Below are positions 34,001 to 46,000 of a stretch of 64,000 nucleotides of DNA, piece by piece. The translations under genes and the position numbers were made by a program. The notes under the pieces are model-generated. The model was not told the DNA's origin, did no database searches, and was given only the letters and a program-made list of their open reading frames with translations. This DNA comes from Gari tellinella (lineage: Eukaryota; Mollusca; Bivalvia; Cardiida; Psammobiidae): NCBI GenBank assembly GCA_922989275.2, contig OV277869.1, positions 17,879,189-17,943,188 on the forward strand, in the 5' to 3' direction. The number at the start of each line of letters is the position of its first letter. The stretch's first letter is position 1.

Positions 34001-37000
34001 AACTGTACAAGTATTCTTTCACCGAACAAATAAATTATTGAAATACTAAGAGCTGCTTGATCAATTTTTGTCTGGATATTGGAATGAACCCCCTTTATGT
34101 TGGTCTACAAGCAGGCAGATTTAATTATAGACACACAAGTGTGGTCTATAGACAGTGTTTATCTTTACAGCAGACTTTTTCATATAAGGAGACAGGGTAT
34201 GCCCGTGTGATATGCCGCACCACGCGACATCTTATCATTGGTACTCTGTTGTTTATTTACCATTTCTTCCCGGAAGCTTCAAATTGAAAATTCCAGTTTT
34301 GAATTCATTCCAGTCCATGCTTGACTGTTAAGTATTATTGTCAGAACTATACTCTATTTGACACGGTAACCAATGCAAACAAAAGTAAAGACTAAGGAAA
34401 GCAAAAAGGTGCAGACCCTGATCTGAGGGCGATTTTAGGGGTCTTCTGATCTGAGTCGACACTGTTTAAACAAGTGCACTAATTGCAAGGACACGTATTT
34501 TTAAGGGTTGAAATGGTAAAGCAATTGGTTTAATTTTATAAAACTTGATCTTCTTACCCAGGAAGCTGATGAGTATTTGGATTAGATAGATTATAAGAAG
34601 AACCCTGGGACCCAATATTGTCGTAAGTCAGATTATAAAGTTCTCAATTGTTATTTACTTCTCCATTTAATCCTGTTTTGTGACATCTCTTTGGAATCGT
34701 CTTGAAAAGACGATTCCAAAGAGATGTCACAAGACAGGATTTAATGGAGAAATCAGAATTTTGATGTTTATTAAAGTTTTGACTAACGACAATATCTGTC
34801 GTGCGATGTTTCGTAAGACGGGCCCCTGATCCTCATGTTTTTCTTGCAGGTTTGACCAAGATACTATAGCCAACAGGCGACGACTGGTACAAACCAATAT
34901 TTCTGCTGTCATAGACACTATGCGTGCAATGGTCAAGGACGGGCGAGTGTAAGTGTTTCCATGGCAACTGTTCAAAATAATTAATTATCATGACAATTCA
35001 AATGAAGATAGCTTAGAATGATAATACTTTTAGAAATATCGATCCTGCCCAGATGCGACGGATCTGGATCCAATCTAGCTACACTGAAAATGTTAGCGAA
35101 ATGGTTATTGGCAACAAACAAAGGAAGCAAGTTATGTAAACGTATTCTTTATACAGTGATGCTGTTATTCTTGTATGTTTAACCCTTTCACTCTCAATGA
35201 TGTCATAAAGGGCGTTTGTAAACAGCTTGGATCCTGATCAGACGCCTCGTAACGCGGCGTCTGCTCAGGGTCGAAACTGTTTGACACTCTTATCGATATG
35301 TTTTAAGTCATACTACATTGAAACTTACTTTGAAATGATCTTGCAAACAACACATTTGAAGCAGACGACAATCAAACGGTGAAGGGGTAAAGATATCACG
35401 ATAAATTTGATCATGGAAGGGTTAAACACAAACGGAACACAAAAGTGAAATAGGGAAACTGTCAAGTACTTAAAAAGAAGATTACGACTCATTTTAGATT
35501 GAGTTGCATACAGTTACATGCCTGAACAGACGCCGGTTTTCACTGCGTCTGATATGTATCAAAACTGTTGACAGAAACCAATAGGCGTTTAGCCATGACG
35601 CATGTATTGGGAAAGAATAACATCATCTATACTGTGTATGGTCGAATCTTTATACAAATCCAAATGACTGAGGTCTTACAGTGGAGAATCTGTTATTCTT
35701 TCCCAATAAAGGCGTTTACGCTAAAACTATTATTTGCAGTGCAAACAGTTTGGAGCCAGATCAGACGCCGGGTAACCCGGCGTCTGATTAGGCTCCAAAC
35801 TGTTTGCCACCAAGATAAACAAGAATTATCAGAATTGTCCAAAAGTTGTTCTTTTCTACGTTTTAGTGCTTTGCGTTTGCGTACGTTTGCGTTTAAACGG
35901 GAAAGAATAACAGATTCTCCACTGTACTTACCAGTTGCTTACGGTAAAACTTTGAAATGCTGAGGAGATATGGAATTGTCGAAATGTAATCATGGAAAGG
36001 CGGATAAGTTTGATTTAACCCTTTCATGATCAAATTATTCGAGAGTTCTTTTCCCATTCACCGCTTTATTGTCGTCTGCTTCATTATTGATGTCTGCAAG
36101 ACACGTTTCAACGTTAAATTTAAGGTTGTATGACTTCAAAGATATCGATAAGAGTGTCAAACAGTCACGCGGCGTCTGATGAGGACCCAAACTGTTTGTA
36201 AACGCGCTTTAAAGCGTCATTGAGAGTGAAAGGGTTAATTAAGCTAGTTAGTCTTTATTTCCAGTTGCAGCGCACCCGAGTATGTAGATACCATTGAGAG
36301 GATCGGCAGCTTGTGTACAGACATATTTTTTGTAATTGGAAAGACCAGCGGGTAAGTTCATGTAGATCTAGTATACGCACATATATGTAGACGCACATAT
36401 TTAATCTTTCAGTTTAACCCTTTCATGATCAATTTTATCGTGAGGGTTTTACCCCTTCACCGCCATAATTATTGTCGTCAGCTTCAATATTGTTGTCTGC
36501 AATATCGATTCAGTGTAAGTTTTAAGGCAGTATAACTCTCGTTATTTCAAAACAAGTGGGAAACAGATTTGATCCTGATCAGACGCCGCGTTATGTGGCG
36601 TCTAATCAGGATCAAAACGGTTTGCAAATGCCCTTTAAAACGTCATAGAGAATGAAAGGGTTAAGCCGTTTGGTCATTTACATTAAAAGCTTTGTTAATT
36701 TGTCGACGCCTGGTTTGCCTTACGTACTGCTGAATTAATCGTAAATTATGTCAACGCTGCAAAAGACGTTACCCTTTCCCGCTTACTCGCAAATTTAACA
36801 CAAATGTTTGGCAATAATATAAACGGAATATTACTATACTTTGCATATCTTATGCACCGGATCACTCGAGTTGTGTGTGTAAAGGCTATATCCAACGAGA
36901 CCGAAGGTCGAGTTGGATATAGCCTTTACACACACAACGAGAGTGATCCGGTACATAAGATATGCAAAGTATAGTAATGTTCCTTTTATTATATACCTCT

Positions 37001-40000
37001 TATAATAAAAATAAAATGAAAAACGATAGAAATGTTTCGAACGTTACTATAAATAAACGGGATTTCCCATACGTCACACTTCGGGGAATGGCGCGTGAAA
37101 GTAAATACTCGCTATTACGACCACTAAAACGAATGCTAATTGATTAAATAATAGAGAGGTGACAGCTTAAAGCAAGGTGTCAGTGAAACAGAAAGCTCCT
37201 AAAGGAGCTTTCTGTTTCACTGTCACCTTGCTTTAAGCGGTCACCTACCGTAAACACCCTAATACTTAACATAATTTAGTGGTCGTAATAGAGAGGTTTT
37301 ACTGTAGTTCCGAACTTCCGACTACACAGTAAACGTTCTTTTCCCATTACACAAGGTACATGGGTAATACGAACTTTTCAATCCGTCAAGGTGTATTTGT
37401 TCGATAAAATACAGAAATATTTCGGGCAGAACATTGGTAGGTATATAGTAAATATAAAAAATGCACTATTTTGAAATGACTAAAGATTAATTTTTATGTG
37501 GATGACAAATAGTTTGGAGTCTTATCAGTCACCGGCTTACACGGCGTCTAAGAACTACTTCCAATGAAAATAATTGTTTTAACATAAACACATCTACTGG
37601 GAATAAAGTCTAATAACGTCTTCTCCACTGTATATGGATATACATTTGTTAAAAACTATTTTCGCAAAATAGGTGTCTGTATAGTTTTGAGCTAAACAAA
37701 AGATGACTATAAATCCAGTGCCTGGCCGGTCTCATAACATCTCGTTACACTACTTAAATCAGTCATTTTCACACCAAAGTTTGCTGTTTTCTTTATACCA
37801 TTACATATGCGTTTAGCTTCATTTAATCCTTTCCCCCATAGAAGCGACTTTTAGCGTATTTAATTTATTCCTCCGCTGAAGAAAATAGTTCCAGTTTATA
37901 CCCTCATGAACCATTACCATAACAAATATTTTATATAGCCTAGCAGAGTTTAGCTTAAAGCAGGCTGAAAGTAAAGCAGAATGTGCCTTAAGGCACATTC
38001 TGCTTTACTTTCAACCTGCTTTAAGTGGTCACCTGTCTTCAACACTAGAAACAGGCTATGAGGTAAAGGGTTAAAGGAAATGTCAAACTCACATGCTCAA
38101 TTTCTATACTGTTTCTAGTATAGCGGAGCTCCTTGAGTTAGGAGAAGGGGTCACAGCCATAGAGCCTGCGGAAGTGCTAGGAGAGGTGGCCCATTCTGAT
38201 GTTAAGAGATGTGAAATAGAACAGCGCCCTATCATGCTGAAAGGGCTACAGATTGAAGAAGGGGGTTCTTTCATATCAGACATCTTCGTGCAGACAGGGA
38301 GCATGTTCAACCCATCACAGAAGGTGAAAGATAAACACTTTATTTATATAAGCTCGATTAAGAATCAAATTACAATTAAGAAAGTGTTCAACTGTAAAGA
38401 AAGTTTAACGGATTGCCGCTTGTTATTGGTGTTTATACAGTGGAGAATCTGTTATTCTTTCCCAATAAACGCGTTTACGCTAAAACTATTATTTGCAGTG
38501 CAAACAGTTTGGGGCCAGATCAGACGCCGGGTAACCCGGCGTCTGATCAGGCTCCAAATTGTTTGCCACCAAGATAAACAAGAATTATCAGAATTGTCAA
38601 AAAGTTGTTCTTTTCTACGTTTTAGTGCTTTGCGTTTGCGTGCGTACGTTTGCGTTTAATCGGGAAAGAATAACAGATTCTCCACTGTAATTGGTTGCTG
38701 AAGAAAGTATTTGATTAATTTTCTTTAAACTGTAAGTGGTTATTTCTCTTAGCGCTGTCCAAAAAACGGTAGTTGTATTTTAGCTTAAATAAAATACCAA
38801 CTGGTTTGCCAGTAGCATAAAATTATGTAGCCGTTTACATACGGTTAACAAATAATTGTTATGAGAATTGGTGTCTTTGATTCTGACACCGATACGTGGT
38901 AGGAAGTAGTACTTTTTCAATTTGGATTTTCATTTTACAAGCTACTCCTTAATTCATTCAAACCTGTCGACGAGTACACTCTTTATTTACAAACAGATAC
39001 TTTTGTCGTATTTGGTCATTGTTTGGGGAGAAACCCGGATAAGGTTGTTTTATATTGTCGTTGTCATGCCTGTGTAGGTGACGCTACGGATGCCATACTC
39101 AGGAGCACCGTTCCCTCCCGGTGCTATTATAAAGATCAAGTTAAAGATTGGCGAGGAGTGGTATGATACGCCTGGAACTCTTGTGGTTAGTACGCATGAC
39201 ATTCTCATTGACCCTTTCAACACCATGGACCTGTTGAAAATATACCAAATACAGCTTAAGAAAACAGTGTAGACCCAGATATGAGAGCTCCTATAGGAGC
39301 CCTCTGATCAGGGTATGCACTGCGTTCTAATTAGAACAGTATTTATTAATCTACCCAGAATTCCAAGTTTACAGGTCCATGTTTTGGCCACTAAAATGAC
39401 CCGTAAGAGAATTTAATAACCCAAAATAGTAACTTAGTGTTGAAAGAGTTAACCCATTATTGCCTGTCGCCAACAAAAGAAGACATCAGCAAACACTGTA
39501 GATCCTGATAAGACGCTCAAATTGCAATAATTTATATGAAATTATCTGCTGTGTTGACAAACACTGTGGTGTCTGATATGAAAGAACCCCATTCTTCAAT
39601 TTGTAGCCCTTTCAGCATGATAAGGCGCTGTTCTTTCTCACATCTCTTAACATCAGAATGGGCCACCTCGTGTTTTTATTACAAAAAGCAAAACACTTTG
39701 AAGTACTTTGCAGCATTTACTTTGTATTCTGTTGTCATTTAAGGGGAGATCCGCGGAGACCCGAGAACCATTACCAGACGGCATCTCAAAGGTCAACGTG
39801 AAATCTGAAACAGCTAAGAAATCGTCCACCACAAGTTCGAAGGTAAATTCACAGTAGGAACGTTCGCTAGCTTTAGATTAACGTATTTCGTCATCATACA
39901 ATTAAATGGGATTGTTCTTTCCAGTTTAAACGCAAACGAAACGCAAGTGCATTGCAATAAAATGTAAAAAATGACAACTATTCGACAATTCTGACTTTCG

Positions 40001-43000
40001 TTTTCTTTCTATCTGAGTGGCAAACCGTTTGGAGGATGATAAGACAGGGTCAAAACTGTTTGTCACTTAATTTGAAATTACGTCAGTTATACTGCCTTGA
40101 ATCTTACTTCGAAACGATATTGCAGACAACAATAGTGAAGTAGACGACAATATGGCGGGGAATGGGGTTAGAAACCTCACGATGAATTTTATCATGAAAG
40201 GGTTAAAACAAGCTTGAAGCAGCCATCTGTCATAAACAGCTAACAGTTGCATGTTCAGCGCTCCCTCTCTACTACGACACCCAATTGGAGACACAGATTA
40301 TGTGTTATGTTCGGAGGGAGTCGTTATAGGGAGGGGAATTAAGACTTGGCTTAACAGTTAACACGGCGTCTGATATGTATTCAAGCTGTATTTCACCAGT
40401 TATTATATTTTTCTATCGAAATGTCCACTTATATGTAACTTTGAGAAAAACACCAAACGACAAATTTAAGCAAACGGTATTTCAGCCATGAAAAAGTTTG
40501 ACATAATTGTCTTGTTTTGGTAACAGCGACAAGGGTCGTTGTAAGGAGAGAGTCTTTGTTGGGAGGGTCGTTGTAGGGAGGGGTCACTGTAATACTATTA
40601 AGTGGTTGTAATAGACTGATGGTCTTTAACCCTTTCCCTTATAGAAGCGACTCTTAGCGCATTCATTTTATTCATCCGCTGAAGAAAATAGTTCCAAATC
40701 ATACCCTAATGAATATGTGTCATAATTAATACTTTGCTTATTCTAGCAGTTAATAGCTTAAAGCAGGCTGAAAGTAAAGCAGAATGCGCCTTAGGTCGCA
40801 TTCTGTTTTACTTTCAACCTGCTTTAAGTAGTCACTTATCTTCAATACTAGAAACAATGCTATCAGGTAACGGGTTAAGTCTTAATAGTGGGATTTACTG
40901 TATTGTTTATGTTTGTTTTTTCGTTGCAGACTCAGGAAGAGTTAATAGAGTTCGAGTCCCGATTTATGCAGGCGTTTGTGGCAACAGTGGAGTACCTCTC
41001 CATAATCAGGGAGCTGTCTCCAGCTGGGTTTCTATACGTCTGCCCTGATGATGACAGAGTCCGGATAAACTTTCCAGAGGACTGTGTCCCAAAAACAGTG
41101 TCTTTGATGTTTAAGGTATAGTAGATTACATGTATCACATAAACGTGCAAAATATAGAGTTCCGTAAATATCGTAAGGCGCAGTGTGAATATATTTTAAA
41201 CTTATTTTTGAATCACCAAAATGCTGTACTACTACGCCGAATGTAAATCAGTTAAGAGAATCTAGACGAACTTAGATCACCACTAGGGATTGAAACATTT
41301 CCAAGTGTCCTAAAACAGTCCCGCAAATCCAGGCTGAAAATTAAGCTACGTTGAGCTCTAGTATTAACAGTGACGCAGAACAAACTGGTTTTTCTTGTTT
41401 TTTAAATTTAGACCTTAAATTTAGAATGGCGTCATGATACAATACATGTAATGGTGTAGTTATGAAAACGAAACCAAATGTCAAATGGTCATTTTCAGTC
41501 AATAAGAACAATTTTAGATTTAAATTAAGATATTAATTTAAAATTTTAATATGGGGTTGAGCGATATCTTTTCACAACTCACTGAAGTTTTTCCTCCTTT
41601 ATTTTAGTTTGATAGGTGTTTTTATCTATGGACGAATAAAGCCTAACAACACTTATGACGATTCGTTTTCCTAAAAGCTGAAGAAAATGTGAAAGTAACA
41701 ACGTTCGGATTTTGGTGTCAGTTTTGTTTATGTGATAAATAGAACATTAAACTCGTGTGATTTCAGTACTGAATTTATAGAACTCGTTGAATGAAATGAT
41801 ATGTTGCTCGCCAAGGTTCGCAACATATTATTTTATCAAACTCGTTCAATAAATTCCCTACTGAAAAAACACTCATTCATTATCCTCTATTTACTGTACA
41901 GCGAAGACACGTGTTATTCTTTCCAAATAAACGCGTTTAAGCTTTAACAATATAGTCTATGAATACATGTAATACATCATAAGATTCGACCCTTCCACTT
42001 GTGTGTAAACATTCAGAAAAACAATGGCTCTAAACATATATAATTATAAATGTGATTGTATTCGCTTAATACGGTGAAGCTGTTACTTAACCCATTTATG
42101 CCCAGTGGATTCTTCCATGTTCATATATTGGATAAGTCCTTTTTTTATCAAAGGGATGCCTGGTCAAAATTTTCATTTTCATTTTGTTTTATATTGAAAT
42201 TCCTATCAGCAAACAGTATAGTCTCTGATCAGACGCCGCATAATGCGGCGTCTGATCAGAGTCTACACTGTTTGCCTATGTGCCATATATGGGAACTTGG
42301 GCACAGATGGGTTTACGGAAATATATTGTCCCTTTCAGCTGATTCAGATAAACAGAAGCCGGATGTTTGACTACAAAGAACAATGCCCAAACCTCTGCAA
42401 AAATATCGTTGCCATCTCCGACTGCCTCAAGGTCGACCATGATGATGACGTCATATTTCTGAAACCCGCTACTGTCCACCTTCCGATTCCGAACGACATT
42501 GACGATATCGACTCGGAAATCGTCATCTTCCGGTCACGTGACGACGGTGAATTAGAGCTGATACCTAAGAGGACGGCAATGACATGTCCATCGTCCCAAA
42601 ATTGCTACACGTTTCAGATACAGAATTTCAGCGGGTGAGTATCAATCCTGCTTTACAAAAGGCACTCGATTTCTGTGGTCCGTTCCATAAAACTTCGTAC
42701 GACAAAAACGGCCGTAAGTCAATTCTTTAAAATACATCTCGTCTTTTATTTCTCCATCCAATCCTGTCTTGTGACATTCCTTTGGAATAATCTTTTAAGA
42801 CGATTCCAATGAAATGTCACAAGACAGGATTAGTTGGAGAAAAAAATAAAAATGTAGAGTTTCAGAATCTGACTTACGACAATATTTTTCGTACGCTGTT
42901 TCGTAAGACGGGCACCAATGACCCATCTATAGCTCGGTGACGTGATAGAGTTTGACAGCCATTGTCGTTGCCGATCTCGGACACTATGTTATATTATGCT

Positions 43001-46000
43001 ATATTTTGTACAAAAATTACTGTAAATCGAACGTTTTGCTTTTCAATCCAAGGTATTACAAGTTCATACATTTACACACCCATCTACAGCATTACTGCCA
43101 CCACATACTCCGCTGAATAAATTGTTTAAAGCTATTATTTGTTAAGATTAAACTCTGGTGACGCAAGATAAATTTGCAAGTGTTTAAGTACATACATTAT
43201 TCTAGTGAAGAGTGTACTTGTCCTGTGCTAACAGTGTACAGTGGAGCAAACGTTACCCCTTCCCGTTTAAACGCAAACGCATTGCAATAAAATGTACAAA
43301 ATAACAACTTTTTGACAACTCTATTATTTTTATACGAGTGGCAAACAGTTTGGTGCCTGATCAGACTCTGGGTTCCCCGGCTTCTGATCTGGCTCCAAAC
43401 TGTTTGCAGTGGAATAATAGTTGTAACGTAAACGCGTTTTTGGGGGGTAATGAATAACGTTTTCTCCACTATATATCCTGAACAGAGAGCTCCTATGACC
43501 AGGCTCTTCACTGATTGTCATTGTGTAGTACAATATGTACATGTATATCATAAAAACAAACAACACTAAATGTTGTAATTAGAATCTCAATGTGCTATAA
43601 AGTGAGAGCCATGTTTACCATACTGTAATAAAACGTTCAATATTTTCAGCATTGCAATCGGCAAGGTGAAGAAGAAGCATCTTCGTAAAAACCGATCAGC
43701 CGTGGCCGGAGAGTATGAACTATACATGGAGTCTGCCTTCATTTGCAATATTCTGACATTTTTGGACAAGAGTCTTCTTCATGTTGGCATGGTCAAACTG
43801 TTCGTGGAGGTCGTAGAGCGAAGGTTTATGAAGAAGGCACTGCGCAGGCGCGCGAAAGAAGGGCTATTTGAAGTCCCCGGAAGCAGGTCTCCGAATATTC
43901 ACTTGCGTAATGAGGATATTATGTGCATTGAAACTGATGGCAATATCCAGAGAATGCGAGAAATTCCGCTTGAGAACTATTTTATTGTATTCTTGAGCAG
44001 TGCTCGAGATAACTTCCGCTCGTTTCCGGTAGAGCCTCGTCAAGACCCAGACGGAAGAACTTATGGTGTGTATATCTATTTTATTGATATGAAATGAATT
44101 GCTATAGACAATAAAGGTCCATTTTACCTATAGCGACGTGTATACTCGTCATTTACAAACACTGTTACGAGTATACTTTTCCTATGCCAACAGTGCAGAC
44201 CTTGATCAGAGGGAGGAGCCCTCCCTTGATCGGAGGGAGGAGCCTTCTGATCAGGGTTTGCACTGTTTATGACTTTTAAATTCGTTACCCGGCGTCTGAT
44301 TTGGTTCCAAACTGTTTACAGTGGAAATAATAATTTTAGAGTAAAAGCGTTTATTGGGAAAGAATATATAATGTTTTTTCCACTTTACTCAAGATTGAGA
44401 GTCACGAATGTGTTGTTTTATGTCGTGTCAGGTCTGCTGAATTTCTACAAGGACAACGAAGAGGAGCAGGTGTTTCTACACTGTGCGCATATCGACGCCA
44501 ACAAGTACCTGCTCAACATGATAGACAAGAAAAACAACGCTAGGATGACCGCAGGTGAGTCTCTACTCTGATACCACAAAACGTTTCACTTTCTCATTTA
44601 AACGTAACTAAAACGCCATTAAATATATAAGTGTTCAATCTGATGGTAGTCAAAAGCAGAATAGCTTGTATGCAAACAAACATCAAACCTTTTCCAAAAA
44701 GACAGCATGTTACCCTGAGTTGGATACAAAACAACTTTTTTTCTGTTAATGCAAAAATGGAACTATTGCTTGTATTCTAAAGATCAATATGTATGAGATT
44801 TGTACTCATTGTGCATTTTACAGCGGATACGATTTTATTCTTTCCTGGTAGTTAAAGCGCAAACGAAACACAAACGCATCGCAATAAAGTATATAAAATT
44901 AACAAATGCCTAAAGACTAATTTTATTTACAGTTGCAGGTGGTAGTTTGAAGCAGGCTGAAAGTAAAGCAGAATGTGCCTTAGGGCGCATTCTGCTTTAC
45001 TTTTAACCTGCTCTAGGTGGTCACCTGTCTTCCAAACTAGAAATAAACTATGGGGTCATGGATTAATAGAATGCATGTATACCTTTACAGTTTTTATTCG
45101 TGCCCATAGTTAATTATCTAACACACTCTATTCTTTCCAGCATCTGGGGGTCTAACACCACGTTCCCTAATTGGTTCCTGGGTGTCCAGGCCTGTAACCA
45201 GATCAGCCAGAGAGTCCGTGGCATACAGAGCCGTGTTTGGTATGTATTTAGTATTATCTATATAACTGTTTTATAAATTGACCCTTTACCTCTGGTAGGG
45301 TGACATTACAGCAAACCATATATATATTGAGCCATATATATCAAACTTTAAACGTGGCTTAGCGCCATGTTTTAGCTTTATACGAATATAGTAAGTTCCA
45401 TTTAACTAGTTAACGAATAATTTCGAGTTAAGCGAGTTTACTCTAATTTGAAACAAAACGGTGTATTTTATACTCATCACGGTGTATAAACCTGTATGCG
45501 TACTTTGAGCTTTGTACGACTACTTTGAGCTATGTACTGGTTGTTTTTGAGCCTCGAAGCGACGCAACGGAGGAAAACAACAGGTATGTGACATGAGTTC
45601 CTATTTATTTTCCTCTCTTTAAATGAAAAGTCTTGTCGGTAAGCATGATTTTCAAATACCGGAGAGAATGATAAACCAATCGCGACCGTCTTTGGTACTA
45701 TCTATACATCTACATATCTATTTCGAGGCATAAATCAACTGGTGGCTCACTCGGAATTCTTTTGGATGTCGTCAAAACATTGCATTTTATACAGCATCTA
45801 TCCTTGTTTATACTGTTTTATCAAAACAAATGTGCTTTCCAGAGTACATCCAATTGATGCGATGTGATAGCTTTATTCATTTTTTTGAAAGTATGGTCGC
45901 AATTTGCATTTTTGATCAGAAGAATTGATGCTGTTTTGTACGGTCAGCTATTTCAAACACGGCTGACACTGTATCATCAGCTGCGAGCATATGTGTACCG

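Noticed and set aside
35568..35963. 131-residue plus-strand ORF
   Set aside because: Nearly all of it is the family A MITE at 35677-35926; the same peptide appears at 27133, 38435 and 52462.
38324..38659. Continuation of exon 9 beyond 38323
   Set aside because: A proper donor at 38324 and the in-phase next exon at 39078 explain it; the extension enters a MITE.
39536..39742. 68-residue plus ORF resembling the antisense frame of exon 9
   Set aside because: It is the antisense of a coding exon copied by inversion and not a conserved protein; recorded as an inverted duplicate.
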